Shown here one piece after another: positions 49,301-63,800 of a stretch of DNA of 64,000 nt. This DNA comes from Eremophila alpestris peregrina (Eukaryota; Chordata; Aves; Passeriformes; Alaudidae). A program made the translations under genes and the position numbers. Positions within the stretch are counted from its first letter, which is position 1; the number at the start of each line of letters is the position of its first letter. Location: the NCBI GenBank assembly GCA_009792885.1, contig WMCF01000008.1, forward strand, positions 20,449,578-20,513,577, written 5' to 3'. The notes under the pieces were generated by a model, which was given only the letters and a program-made list of their open reading frames with translations, ran no database searches and had not been told where the DNA came from.

Positions 49301-52300
49301 TGTAGTTATGACATAGTGGAGCCAAATTCCTGTTAGTACAAATGTTTGCTGCAATAAGAAGAGTAAGCCTTAAATAGAGCTGGAGAAACATTAAAGACAA
49401 TCAAAACTTTGTAGCAGTCCAAGTAATTGATGCATTTTAGCTTGTAGATAAGGGATTGAGCAGATTTACTTAATCCTTTAAAAAAACCCTCCACCTTAAG
49501 TAGTTTATAAACCTATATAACATATTACTTGAAAAATAAATCAGAATGTGACGTAAACCAACAAGTGTAATAAATGCTGCTGTTCTTCCAAAAATCTTCT
49601 GGACATGTCAGATGTAATTGCATTGATACTTATTTTATTCTATTCCCATAAAAGGGTTGAATTTGTGGAGGTCATGTACTGCATTATGTCTAGCCCTTTC
49701 TACTAAGCTGAGCTGTTACGCAAGAAGTGCATTAGGGCTACAGGGTAGCTCTTGACAAAGGCCGAGTGGCACCATAAAAACAGAACACTTAGCAGAGGAG
49801 ACTTCATTAAAATATTTCTTTCTTCTGTAGACAAACAGCTTTGCTTCGTAGGAGTAAAAATCCCATTGTTACAGAGTCATGGATGCTATTTTTGGTACTT
49901 GAGCCTTGTCAAGGTCTCAGGGTAGCGGTCATGGAAGTCTAACATAGACTTTTTTGTTCATTTTCTATAAATAATGCCCTAAACCGCCATTCCAGATCTT
50001 ATCTGTGGTACATGAGGAGGGCAAGAGGACCTTAAAAAGAAAGAAAGGGATATTTTCCCTACTGAAGTCAATATAAAGGCAATGTGTTTGTCCTTGCATG
50101 TTCTGTCTGAGCTTATTCATTGAATTAGTAAGAGCAGGATTAGACCCCATAATACTCTTTCAAATTGACAGGAGGTGGATTAGGGCTAAAACTACTGATA
50201 ACAACCTGTTTTCTTCAAAAACAATCTGCACATGAGTTTTCAGGATTTAAATGTAAAAAAATGGTTTGTAAGTATTATAAGAAACTTCTGAGTTTACTCA
50301 GAACTTTACTGGAAGAATAATTCCTTAATGACCAGAAATTACAAGTTTGTGTAATGAGTGTTTTTTAAGATCTGGAGACATACTTTCCTTTGACTTCTAA
50401 TATAAAAACATGTCATGTATTCAGTACAGATTTGTAACCATTTTGACAGGGAACCAAAATAGAGGTGTTTAACAAAGACATATTTCAAGGTGGTGAAACA
50501 AAAAGTTTTGCTGTGGCACATCACTTTGTGAACACCATAGACTAAATTCTAACCTCATATACACCGATGAATCCCCACTGAAATCAATGGGCAGTACCAC
50601 AGAAAAAAAATGAATAGTGAACCTAAGTCTGAAAGCCAACCTCTGTCACTGGAAGTCTTTCAGTACCATAGCAAACAAGCTCCCTGTTGTTGATGAGGAT
50701 TTATTACCAGTGCAATGATACTTATGTGTATTTATAGACAGAGATGAAGGCACCATCTATGCTCCAAAAACCTTTGCAGAACTTAGAGAGACAGGAGATG
50801 AAACCAAAATAGGAGGTAAATTATATACTGTTACTTATCTGGGTTTTGAGAATGCTGTTTGTGATAGGAATATCCTTTCTATAGTAAGAATGGTGGGACA
50901 CATAATTCATGGTTGCATATTCCTTCTCCTGGATTCATCTCACCTTCCTCTAGAAAGCTTTTGGAGGAATCTGAATCAGAGCTCTCAATTCTTAATGCAT
51001 AGTTGACCTATTTCCAAAGACTTCAGGGCAACATCTTTCTCATCATCATCTGAAAGCCTAGGTAAAGTCAAGTGCTTTAACTATGGAGAGCTAAAAAGCA
51101 GAAGAGATGAATTTCAGCCCACACATTTATGTTCTCAGAAGCAATGAAGAGCCTCAGAGACCTATGACGGTGATCTTTAGAAGTTCCTCATACTCCCTTC
51201 CCAAATGTCAACATCAAAAGCATTTCTTCTCAGTAGATCAGTAAATACTCAGAGAAATAAAACCTGTCTTTTCCCTTTATGTGCACAGAACATTTTACTT
51301 GCTCTTTTATTCTCTTTATTTGACTGTGCTTACCTGTCAGTTCATGTGTACTCACTCATGTGGAAGAGCATCAATCAGTTTAATAAACATCTTTGTTTTT
51401 TGGTGTTTGAAATGATACTTTTGACTTTGTTTTTGGTTTACAGATGAGGTTGACAAGTCTAAAGATATTCTAATTCTTTTTATTGCAATTTTTATTCTTA
51501 CTCTGTCTAAAGCAATGGAATATATACTTCAATATTTCCTGCATTTAGTGTATTAAGATACACAGTCTCTTCTCCCTTTCCCTTTGATTTTATACACCTA
51601 TATATTTTTATGATTCTGCCCTAAAGGATAATCTGTAAATCATTTCATGCTCATGTTTTATATTAGTATGTGCTAAATAATAGAGAGAAACTGCTCAAAC
51701 CTATTTAACACACCAGACTGGAAACTCTCTACTGTGAGGTATCTTACTGAGCATTTCACAGGTCCCTAATCTCTATTAGCCTGAGAAAACAACTACAACC
51801 CCCACAAAACAGCTAAATCCAGGGCTGAATATTTACTGAAGCAGAAAAAATAGTAATGTTTCTGCAAGTTGATGCTAGCAAAGTCAACAGAAAATGATAT
51901 ATGTCAGTAATGTGTTGTCCAGATATTGAAATAATTTCTTTTTATTCCTCTTCTCGCCAAAATAACATTTAAAATAGAATAAAGTATAAAGAACCACTTC
52001 ACTTAGAAGAGCAGCCTATATATTCATTAGTGCTCAGCTCAAATGATTTCTTCCAGCAAACAGTGCCATAGTAAAAACCAGCACCACTTTTTAAGATTTT
52101 GGAACTATTATTCTAGGCTGAAAATATAATGCAATCGAATTTCTTTCATGATCTGAAATGCTAATTTCTGTAACAGCTACTCATTTGATGAAAAGGACCC
52201 AGAACCAGTCCCTGAGATATGAAAAACCATTATGTGAGCTGAAAGACACCAAATAAGATTTCTGGAGCATGTTAATAGCTTCTTGTCATATTCAGCAGGA

Positions 52301-52869
52301 ATACAGATGGGCCACCCATTTTGGTGTAAGGAATTTCATAATGACTTCTGGGTCCAGCAGGGTTTGCAAAGCAGAACTCTGCAGAAGGTGAGACTACAGG
52401 TTGGATTGGTTTGTGTATCCCTCGGATAGAGACACATAGTTTATGCATTTTCAGTCTAGCAAATCCAGGCAGCATTTCCACCCAAAAAGTTATATAAAGT
52501 ATGAGAGGACAGAGTGCTATTCAAGCCTCTTCAAGGGGGCTACCTTGTGCTTACCGTGTGCAATGGGACATGCTTCATTAGGACACATTCACACTGTCAT
52601 CTGTGGCATGGAAGGTACTGAAAACACTTGACTGGGACAAACTCCCTCTGTATTGTTCAATCAGAACTTTGGCAGAAGAAGGAGCCTTAAGGAAATGAGA
52701 GCCCTGCTGATTATGTATGTGACTGAGTGTCAAAGGGTAAGACAACTGTGTCTTTTTTGTGTTCTTTATAGACAAAAGGGCCTTTGCAGAGAAGAGCCTG
52801 CATATCTGGCAGGGCAAACTGCACAGTATGTTCTTCTTAAACATATATAGTGCTTTGTCACCAGAGTGT

Positions 52870-53145
52870 GGCCATCAGCATGAGTAACATCACTGTGGAG
52901 CAATACTGGGCAATTGTAAAATCTCCTCTGGTGTACTGTGCTTGATTTTGGACTTCCTGTTGCAGGGGATACATTGGGAAACTGGCATAGGGCCACCAAG
53001 ATGTTTAGGTTGTGGAGTCTTTGCCCTTGGGTGTGTTTGGAATTTGTCTGGAAAGGGTATGAACATTGTGACCTGACTTCAGTGTTAACCCTGTTTTGAG
53101 CAGATTGGACCAGATGACCTCCAACAGCATTTTTTCTACAATTCT
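52870..53145 (+). mobile_element. old CR1 LINE 3' fragment
   Basis: Plus-strand GTAAAATCTCCTCTGGTGTA and CTGTGCTTGATTTTGGAC correspond to the CR1 ORF2 segment encoding V-R-P-H-L-E-Y-C-V-Q-F-W. AGGGCCACCAAGATG matches the R-A-T-K-M segment, and TTGGACCAGATGACCTCCA the 3' terminal region. More diverged than the other copies, with indels. The 229-codon minus-strand frame over this DNA is not a gene. Confidence 0.68.
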
Positions 53146-53709
53146 GATTACATAATGAGCCAGCAGCTCTTAACTGCAGGCGGACTCTCAGCACTCTCCT
53201 TGGGCTGAAGTACCACGAGATATGTACTCTGGATATAGTCCTTTGCACTTCTGTTTCTCCTCCTTTTCTTTGACACCTTCCCCCAACCACCCCCTCCCTC
53301 CCCCCCAAAATTATAAACAGTTTAGCAGTCAGAGACTGCTGAAATACTGATTGGGCTAATAGCATTTGTGAATTTTTACCCTGTTTTTGGTTGCTCCAGG
53401 CTAACTTCCCTAGTGAGATTCTAAAATAAAGCAGATGATGTGAAACAGTTCTCAATCCATGAGTGGCATTTTAGTACAAATTACTGAATTCCATTTGATT
53501 TTATTTTTTCATTTAATTTTAGGCCTTTTTCAGCTTTGCTTTAACTCAATATATTCTTTATAATTATACTTATTTACACTGTGTATAATAAGGCTTTAGT
53601 GTATTTTCTCTGAAGAATATCTGCACTAGTGGATGTTGCAAATATTTGCAAAAATAAGTCTGCTCCCTCTCCTCAACAGATGAAATGATGATGATAGGCC
53701 AAGACAGGG

Positions 53710-54443
53710 CAGAGTCTCATGACTCTTCCATTTCCCTCACCAGAGGGGTGTAGGAGAATTGGAAATGGTTGTGGTCAATTCATAATGCTTTGTCTCTGCT
53801 ACTCCTTCCCCCTCACACTCTTTCCCTGCTCCAGCATGGGTCCATCCCATGGGCTCCAGTTCTTCAAGAGCTGTTCCAGTACGGGTTCTTTCCATGAGGG
53901 TAATGTCCTTCAGGTGCAGACAGTTCCAGCATGGGTCCCCCATAAGTCATGGCTGCTGCCAGGAGGCTGCTCCTCCGTGGGCTCTACACGAGCTTTAGAA
54001 TATCTCTATCTGCTCTGGCTTGGGGCTCTCCACAGGCTGCAGGTGGATCTCTACTGCCCTGAGGGCCCCCATGGGCTGCAGGGGCAGAGCTGCTTCATCA
54101 CAGTCTTCATCATGGGCTGCAGAGGAATCTCTGCTCTGGTGCCTGAAGCACATTCTCTCCCTCCTTCTTTACTGATCTGGGCACCTGCAGGGCTGTTTCT
54201 CTCACATTTTTCTCACTTGTGTCCCTCACAGATGCTGCACAGAATTTTTTACTCTTTCTGAAATTATTGCAGAGGCATCACCAGCGTCACTGATGGGCTT
54301 AGGTTTTGTCAATAAAGTATCTGTTTTGGACCTAGTTGAAACTGGCAGTGCCTGATGCAGAAGCAGTTTCTGGTGTCTTCCCACAGAAACCAACCCTGAA
54401 GCTATCCTTTAACTCATCAAAATCTTACCATGTGAACCCAACA
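53710..54443 (+). repeat. LTR-like avian interspersed repeat, GC-rich, plus orientation
   Basis: Same family as 10642-11340 but inverted. Landmarks are TTGGAAATGGTTGTGGTCA near the start, several CTCCAGCATGGGTC and CCATGGGCTGCAG units, GGAATCTCTGCTCTGGTGCC, GTTTCTCTCACA, CACTGATGGGCTTAGG, and the terminal CCATGTGAACCCAACA. An AATAAA at 54311-54316 could act as a poly(A) signal on the plus strand. A CAGGG pentamer lies at both proposed edges (53705-53709 and 54444-54448), but the proposed left end begins CA, not TG, so the duplication and the left edge are uncertain. A 180-codon open frame here is repeat-derived. Confidence 0.6.
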
Positions 54444-57400
54444 CAGGGGAACACAGTGGTGAGCTCTGAAATCAGTGCAATAAGGACTGAGCTTACCAGC
54501 ATCAGGTGGATTGTCCCAGCTGAACTCTTGCCTTGCTGCAGCACTGAGGCTGCCCATTGTCTCTGAAGTAACTGTGGGCCCTAAAGCAGTTGGTGTACTT
54601 GCACCTGGAATATCACAGCTCTGCATTACAGCAGCTGATGACAAGTAGACTCTGTCTGACATTTCCCACTATGCTCTGTTCAGTTCTGCCCAGAACTGGT
54701 ATAACTGTGAGCATTTATGTAAAAGGTTAAGATGAACACAAAATAGATCAGAAATATCCTGTAGAAGAGTGGTCTAGATTTTTTTTCAGACTCATTCAGA
54801 ATGACTGAAACTATTGGCTAAACAACAGCTTGACAAATACTTCTGAACAGCTTGCCTCTTTGTTGCTTCCCTGCCCCTGAGAACAAAGCTCAGAGATCAA
54901 CACCCTCACATAGGGTGGCCTTACGATCTCTGGGTTTTGAAAGAAGAAAAACTGAACTGAAACAGGCTTTTTTAATGTCCAATTCAATGCACATAAAAAT
55001 TAGTCTTGGAAGACAGGAGAACAGCCAGGACCATTTTCAGTGGCTCAGAAACCTGCCTTAACTGGATGGCAATAAAGGTTTTCAACACCTCATTTGATGA
55101 TAACCACTCATCACAACAAAAGGCCATTACAGGCTCAGCTCTAAATTAGCTCTCACTAAATAGAACAGATGCTATAAACTCTCACCTACTGATCAGACAA
55201 TCACAAATGAACCAGCAGAAATGGTCTCCAACCCTGACTATGAGCTGACACTTTCCAGTTTGGCCTCAGATTGGATGGATTATAGCTGGTTTTTTTTGGC
55301 CCTCTGTTCCATTAAACTGCTGCCTTGTTCCTCTGTTCTGGCTTCCCATTAATTATCATCAGGACGTTTGACTAAATTTTTAAATTTCAAAACATGCCTT
55401 CTGAGAAAATGCATGCCCTGTGCTAACTGCTGTTTTTGATAACATTCATGGTCCTCTGAAATAACAGAACAACAGGCTGATGTATGTAGGCAACAAAACT
55501 TGCAGAGGATAATGGACATTATCATGCCCTCTTCTGCACAAGATAAGAATATCTACATTACTCTAAAAGCTTTCAGAACAAGAGATAACACTTAGCTTAT
55601 TTTCTCTCAATAATTTGTTTACACATGCACAAGGCACACATTTGCCCCGTATCACATAAATAGTACAAACACAAGCAAATAAACAGAGACAAGCAGTTTC
55701 CTCTCTGGGCTTGGGAGGAAAAGAAGAGATTTTTTTTTTCTTCCTGTTTCAGAAAACCAGAGGGACACACAAAATCTGTGATAAGAATTATTCAGTATTT
55801 AGAGAGAAGCAAAAGAAAGAGAGAGAGGTAATGTAATAGATATGTAATACGAATCAAAGCAATTTCAACTAGATTTTCAAATCTCAAAATGTGTTTGTAG
55901 GTCTGTTATAAATAAATATTTTGTTTTTACTGATAAACTGAACGAACTTGATATAAAATCAGATATTTGAAAGAAAAACATGGACAATAAAGTGCCACAC
56001 TGAGGAGAACTAGGCTCTCATGACATTCAGTCAAATGTATAATTTGCTGATGAACAAGCTCATTTGGCAGATCTGTTTTCTTTTTTTCACATTGACTTTT
56101 CTGCCCATGAATAGGCATTTGTTATTTTTTTTTTGCTCTCTAAACCTTAGATATGTGAAAGGCTGCCCAAACTATCTGTGCAGGTGCTTCCATAATTTCT
56201 TTCAACAGACTTAGTTTCTTGAGGAAAATGGAATTATGAACAAATTCAGCCTCTCTACTACCTTGGGACAGGAATGGTGCCAAAATAAATGATTCACCCT
56301 CCTCCCTCTTCCCTAGAGCCATTACTGATCAGAGACCTGTAAGACTCAGGAAGTATAAAGCTGCTTGCTGCTCGAGGCTGAGCAGACCCCATGCTGCACT
56401 GCACTGGTGGTGCCTGAATCTGCCCTTGCTTTCATCTGGGCTATTCTACTCCCCTCCATCCAGGTGCTCCCATCATCCCCTGCCCGCTCCCTATTAAACG
56501 AAGAATACTCTATTTCCTTTCTAAAGAATCTTCAGAAGAATGAAATGAATCTTTCCCTTTTCAATGAGTTTTCAGAAGAAGAAGGGTGGTTCAGCTGCCC
56601 TTGTGAGGCAGCTCAGTTCAGCACAGATCCAGGTGGATAGTCAGTGCTCCTCCAGCCTGTGCAGACCACTTGTGTGCACACACATTTGAGGGGCAGAGGT
56701 CACAGTGGTGCTGTGGCTGCTTCCCCTGGCCATGGGAAATGCTCTTGGTGCTGGGATGACTCAATTACCTTTTACTGGAAATATGCTGAGAATGTTAAAA
56801 AAAGCCAGGAGCTGATCTGAGATCTGACCTATGCCCCTCCAACCCCCTCAACCTCTTTAACTTCTTTTCCCCCAGTACCTCCAGGTTGCATTTGCCTGCA
56901 CTTGCTCTGAGTGTTTCCAGCTTCATGCCCAGGTGCCTGCCTACCTGAGCACTGTGGAGAGCATGTTTTCTCTGTGAAAGGAATGCACATGTTAGCCTGC
57001 CTGCTTGAAACAGAAACTATTTCTGTGGGGAAAAAGAACAACTGCTGTTGAATTACAGGCAGGCACTTCTTTCTGAAAACTGTTGTTGTAGACAACAGCT
57101 GAGGTTTACTGAGGTGAATGCAAGGATGTGTAATGTAACTTTTACTTGCTCCAGACTGACCCTGTTTTTGGTAAGGAGGGACTGCAATTCTTTACAAGGA
57201 GAGATGGAACATTCTAATACCCTTAGTTTAGAAGGTATGAAGTTATGAATGGGGGATTCTGGATCTTTCCATAATGTCAGTTGCAAGTTTTATGTTGTTA
57301 TTGTGGATAAAATAAGTTCAACAAAGAAAGTGAGGTTACAGCTGCTTTCCATGGCTTTAGCTTCCCACAGCTGACTTGTATCCTTAAAGGCCTTGAATAA

Positions 57401-57757
57401 GATCCATGTCAAGAATAACTTAAATAAGGTTGTTTTTTTTTTTAATTTGGAGTAAAATAGTTTTGTGATTCTACCATCAGAGCTACAGGATGAGACCCTA
57501 TGTATTCCTTCTAGCTTTGTGTTACATTTTTGCTATGTGCTGGGATATGAAATAAAAAATTTCAGCATTCCTTGCTAAAGGCATATAATGAACATCACAT
57601 TACTTTTCATCTGCAAAACCCTGCCAAGAAAGTGGAAAACAACAGCAAGAACAACAAAACCTTTGTTACTGCAGAAGCTTAAATCATAGCTGAAACTGAA
57701 ACATTCTCAATCATGTATGGACTTAAAATGCCCTATTCTGAGAAAAGGAAATAGGCA

Positions 57758-57822
57758 ATTTTTCCTTTTTAATAATGTTCCATGGAACTAGGAGCCATAT
57801 CACATTATTAAAAAGGAAAAAT
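57758..57822. repeat. perfect inverted repeat, 21-bp arms and 23-base loop
   Basis: The arms at 57758-57778 and 57802-57822 are exact reverse complements; they contain TTTTTCCTTTTTAATAATG on the plus strand. The loop contains the 8-bp palindrome TCCATGGA at its left edge. It could fold into a hairpin in either strand's transcript; KCND2 intron 1 is transcribed from the minus strand. It is AT-rich, so it could equally be a small palindromic relic of a DNA transposon. Confidence 0.9.
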
Positions 57823-60800
57823 CTACTGAACAGTATTCCTTGTAAATTTTGTAAATAATTTCAATTAAAAAACAATCAAAATATAAAGCTGTTCTCATGA
57901 AAGCCTGAAAGTTTTCTGTGATTAGAGCTGTATGGTCAAGGCAAGCAAATACAATTGAAGATTCTCAGTTTATTAGAATTTCACCTTGAGGAATTGTTTT
58001 GGGCTCCTTTTTATTCAGATTTTTGTGTTCTTTCTCTTATTATCTTCTTTTTCTCCAGTCAATGAAAACTGATAATTTCAATTTACTTCCAGGTTTATGC
58101 CATGTAACTAAGATGCTATCTAGTACAGCTGGCCTTTTTTCATCTTTATCTTCTCCATTTCCCTAATATACCACTGAAGTCTACCCACAAATTTCCTAAA
58201 CCTTTTCTCCATTCCTCCCACTCTGCCTTGTGTTGCTGTGGAATTGAAGCTGTGAAACATTCATTTGAATGGCACACTGACCATTTCCAAGTGGTCTTGG
58301 CTGACTTTTGTTTTTAGGAAATGGAAGATGGAGAAACAATTTTGAGAAAGTCTTTTGAGCTGGAGGTGGTAGGGGAAACCTGGTGCTAACAAGAAATTTG
58401 GGCTGCCAACTTATGGGTTTCTCCAACGTCTTTTCCTCTAATCTTATTTAGGTATCTGCCCAAATTGCTTTGGTAACACATTCAAAGCTTGCTGGATTTT
58501 GCTAGGATAATGTCTGAAATTAATCCAGAATAAAATAATAGACATTTCTCTGACATAACATTTATAAGAATGAAACACCTCTCCAGACATTTTTCAGGTG
58601 TAAATAGCATAGGCTGTTGTCACAGACCTCAAGTTCAGGACAGTAAGAGATCATGTCTCCATTGCTTGGCCACTTTTGCAGAGTATCTCCTTGAGGAATC
58701 AGTGTTCAGCCATTTGGTTTCTGCCACAGGTGACATGATACTGTTTTGTGAATACTGTGCCATCTTCTGATGGCTGGCCAAATCTGCTCCTTGCCTTTTC
58801 CATGTATCGATTTCTTCATCTGCTCTCTAAATTAACATCTTTCTTCATTTTTATTTCCCATTTAAACCTATTTTGCATACTTGTTGTAGATCCATTTGTA
58901 TTACTACATTTAGTCCTCAGACAGCATTTTCCATGGTTAATTCAATCTCCTGAACTTGAAAGAATAAAGTTTCCCTTTTGTTATGTGATGAAGTTAGTCA
59001 GAGTATGTAAAAGTAATTTTCTTAACTGGTACAGGGGCTTTTCCAATTTATAGGGCAGTATTTATAACAGCAATAAAGAGGTCATTTAGTAAGTGAAGCA
59101 TTTCTTTGTCGATGGAAACTTTCCTTGAACAAACGGAAGCTGGGACAGAAACTCCAGATTAGCACATCTCTCTGACAGTCTTTAAAATTATCTGGTAAGA
59201 TCCAGGCTCTTCACTGTCACCAGATGGGGAATGTGCATCTTTGAAGTATTTTTGCCAACCCTTTGTGATTTCGTTGTGAGCTGAAAAAAATCTTTTTCTG
59301 CATGGAATTTAATAATTTCAAATAGGAACACTTCTCTTAGTAATTTCCCCCACCTTTTGCTAATATTGTGGAAGGGAATCTAGCATGTTTTGAAGCCTAG
59401 ATTTATATGTGACTGAAGCTGTGGCTCAGTTCCTGCAAGAGAGGAATCGCATACTATTGTCATGGAAAATGTATCATTTTAATGTAAATTGAACTATTCA
59501 ATTTCTTTTTTGCTTCCACAAAAAAAGTCTAATTCTGTCCACAGACATTTCACTTTTTTTCTTAAGAACAGATATGACACCAAAGCTGCTACATTTGGAA
59601 TGACTGTTCCACAGTCCTATCTAAGCAGCAGAATATTCTAAGGTGTATCTTGTACATCTAACATCTGAAACAACCCTTACTCTTAAGAAACAAGAACTAA
59701 CTAACCATCATTTCAGAAACAAAATCCCACAATGTCTTCTAGAGTATACACCACTCTGTCAATCTAACAGACTCTTCCTGCTATCCCTCCACAGCATGCA
59801 ACATGTAGCTCATCTCATGGCCCCAAAGCTCAACCCTGAAGAAATCTTAAAGGCCCTATTTATGTTCTATGTATACTGGATTTTAATTTTTGGAAGATAT
59901 GTAGCCTTAATTTTCTGTCTGTATGCTACATTACCTGCCCTGAGTACATGACAGGAGGAAAAATTCAACAAAAATTAGACCCCTATACTTTGTTAGCTTT
60001 ACAATCACATCTTAGCAATTTCATTCAGGCCTCCTCTAAGTTTTGTAAATATTCATCTGAAATCTTCCTTGTTATTAGCATGTCAACCAGATAACAGAAA
60101 AACACTATTTACCCCTTGCCTGACTTAGCTCATTATTCTTTGAAACACAGCAGATAGTTTTCTGTTCATACCTAAATAGCTCCTCATGTGTGTTTGTCAT
60201 CAGAATATTTTTTAAATCCTAGCTGCAAAGCCACCTGCAGGCATTCTTGGGACCAGCCCTGTTTGGTTAGCTCCTCCCCACTCAGCACTTTGCAAATAAC
60301 TATTCTGCTCTATTGTCGAGTTCGAGTCAAAAATGGCTGGTGATTTCATATTTCTGACAAGCTTTTCTCTGTTGTCCCCCCTAAAATTCAGTTTGCTCAG
60401 TCCATTCACTGACATCTAGAGAGGGAAACAAGCTCTGTTTGCCAGTGTACTAAGCTACTTAACTACCAGGTTTTGCAAGGTTTATGGCATAGGTCTCCTC
60501 CTCAGAAATGTAGACATAGTTTTGTCACTTGTAGGTAACATTGCAGCTACACCTGTTACCAAGGTGTAATAAACCAAGCCTGTAATAAACAGTATTTTAG
60601 TTTGAATTTTCATACCCTATTACACAACTGATTATCTTATTTCCACTACAACTTAAGCTTCAGGAAACAGTTTCACCACCCCCTTCAGTTATGATTGTCT
60701 TCAGTGTGAATGAAGTATACTTGTAAAACTTCAGTGACATGAGACCTACCTGTTAATTGCCAAGTGTCCTTTCACTATCACAGTACAGTGTGCTAAATAT

Positions 60801-63800
60801 GTTCATTTTCTACTGTGCACAGCCAGTGCTTGGTTATCCATAGACAGTTTATTTAGTTGACAGATTAATCCTACCATAGATGCAGAGACACTGGAGGAGG
60901 CCAGCACAGTTCTGGCAGGATTATTCATGCAAGTGCAGCTGTGCGCAGATGTTGATACATTAGTCTCACTGAGTGCACACTGACCCAGCCAGGGAGGATG
61001 CAAAGGACCAGAGACATCCCAGCCTGCCCCAGCATGTGCAGGACAACCTGTAAGCCCAACCAGGTAAATGATGGCTCAAGCAGAACCCCTTGGATGCATG
61101 CAGGAATTGACTCTGGTGCTGTGCTTAGGGGCCTCTCACCACACTAAGCAGTGCTGCAGGAATTTGACAGCCAGCTTGGCTCCTCTCTGTGCCAAAATCT
61201 CATAAACTCTTACAGAGCTGTGGAACTCAAATAGTTCAAATATAATCATCTTAGAATGGACAGGCACCACTAGTTCAAACTGAGATACCACCCTCGTACT
61301 CACAGTCAGATTGCTGGGGTGTTCCTTGTTATAACTATTGCCCAGGTGTCTCTGACACCCAGCGTGTTCCAGACCCTACAAGCACCTACCCTTCTGGCAC
61401 TGCAGCTTCTTAAATGAGTGATACTCCTGCCTTGTAGTTCCCCAGGCACTTTGGTGGAGGTACAGTGAACTGACTCAGAGAAAGAGTTCAGGTTCAAACA
61501 TTTAATTTCCACATTACTTAGCAATCTGATCCATGTTTGGCAAAATACTACTGCCAGACCAATGGAGGCAGAGGCATGGAGGTGGAAAAGAAGGGCTGGG
61601 GTGAGAAGAGAACTGCCTCTTGGATATAGAACTGTTTAGTGTAAATTTAAGGTGCTTGCATGATTAAGAACTTTTAGGCATCAGAGTGCTTACTGAGTGT
61701 CTTTTACTAAATGTTATTGAAACAATCAGTAGCAGAAAACATTTTTGACTTGCCAAATACCATAATAATTTAGTCTTCCAGTTGATTTTTAAGATAAAAC
61801 TATTGTTCTGTTAAAAAAAAGAAGAACAAAGTACAGTGTAAGTTTTTAATAATTTCCTTAGGAGTTCTATAATGTCTTTGTCTCAGTAATTTCCACTGTA
61901 AAGCATAATTTTTTCAAGAGAATGTGAGCTTCATATCTTTCCCCATTGCTACAATATCTGGCAATGCTACGGAAATAGCTTTTGTGTAGTGGAACCTTCC
62001 ATACAGTTTGTACAAATTTGCAGTCAAAGCCTGAATCTTTCTCAAAACTTTTCCTACTTGCATTATATATGTCCCTTTTACCCAATGCAAACAGTTCATT
62101 TTTTCTCTCTTTATTTCAAGATCTAATCCTTTGCCAGTTTTCTGTTTTGTGTTTTGCTATATGCAGAGGAGTTAAAAAGTAAATTGCCTACTGAATTTCA
62201 TAAAAACAGGCTCAAAATATGGCTTTATTTCCCTAGGATGTAAGACAATAATTCCCAATTTCGAGAAATTAAAGGCAACTAACACAGAGGAATAATTTAT
62301 CCTCCCTTGCTGCAGGAATTGTAAATCATAACCGAAATTAAAGACTAAATCTTGATCACACACTTTTTATACTCTTGTTCTACAAGAGAAGAGCAAATCT
62401 TTGCCATTTAAAGCCAAGCTGAAATTGTGAAGCTGAAATTGTTTAGGTTCTGTTAGAAGTGCCTTTCAATGCAGTTACCCTCTTTGGTCCAGTGGAATCA
62501 CTTAAGGAGAATTTTATAGATGTACTCCCTAAACTTGTTTTCCATTCTAACTCCCATATGAGCTCTTTAAATACTGCTAGAATCAAAATCTCCTTCTAAA
62601 TTTAGAGGGAAAAAATGAAATACTGAAGAGGAGTTTGAAAAAATGTGGGAACTATAAATTCAACCTAGATCTTGTTTACAGTGGCAAAAAGCAAGCAATA
62701 TCCTCATTTCTATAAAGCACAACTAGGAAGGAGCTGGCAGTGGAGGGAGGAATGTACTTGCCTTTCTCTCTGGGCAGCATTATATAATACCAAGCAAGAA
62801 CAAAGCTGTGAGCTACATTTATTAATCACAAATTTGAGGCAGTAATTTCTCACACCACTACAGAAGAGATTTGATGCAGAGGTATTGCATTGATCTAAAT
62901 CCACAGATTCAGGTCTCACTTTATAATTTGAAACTCTGCTCAATTTGGTCCAAAGATTTTTGGCCTATTTTCTGCACAATAATTAAAGAATGTCGAAGGA
63001 TGCTGATGCCTGTTGCTGGCTGACCAAGAGAGATGTGATGTGGAAATGAAAAACTGAAAGGACTGAGTAGCAAAGATTTAGCCACAGTGATGAGGAAAAA
63101 AAAAAAAAAGGAAAAAAAAGTAACAGAAAATAGAGCATACAATCGATGAAGGCTAGGTAGAAAAAAATCCCTATAAACTAGTGAGAGATGGGGTGAGCTT
63201 CTCCAAACAGAAGATATGTGCAAGTGGAATAGAAAAGCAGTAGGAGTTAGAAGGCTTCATCATTTTGCGAAGTGTTTTCTGAACTTATGTGATGAGTAAA
63301 TATTTGAGGTAACTAATATAATTGCTTTTATTGTCTGTCACCTTTGCGATAGAGCACAGCAATATACTCTCCACAAAATAAAGAGGTTGTACATGTATAT
63401 TTGCCTGAGTATAATCCCAGGCCCATTGTCTTCAGCAGAAAAATCACCCACAGCTTCAGGTATTTGTAGACTTTTAAACCCCAGCCCCCAATTTCAGCAA
63501 ATGTCTGAAATAAAAATAACAGTTTTCCTGGTAATTTCTTTCTTTTTTGTTTTCTCCTTTTTTTTTTTTTTTCCCCTTATGTCCTCCAGTTTCTCAACCT
63601 CTAATACATTTAGATGTTTTCAAAAGACAGTTAAGACAGTTCATTTATGGATTAATTACAGAAACTCTTAGAGAAATAAATCCAATTCTGTCTACCTGTG
63701 AAGGCAGCATAGCCACATGCAATGTGTAAGTGGAGTGAATTTATTTCAACAGAACTGGAAATGTTAGCTGTGTTCCAGGTATGGCCAGATCATGATAACA

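Noticed and set aside
52766..53455. 229-codon minus-strand open frame, the longest in the window
   Set aside because: It is antisense to a CR1 fragment over much of its length, has no domain and no splice or promoter context.
53719..54261. 180-codon plus-strand open frame
   Set aside because: Same repeat family as above; repeat-derived and without a recognisable domain.
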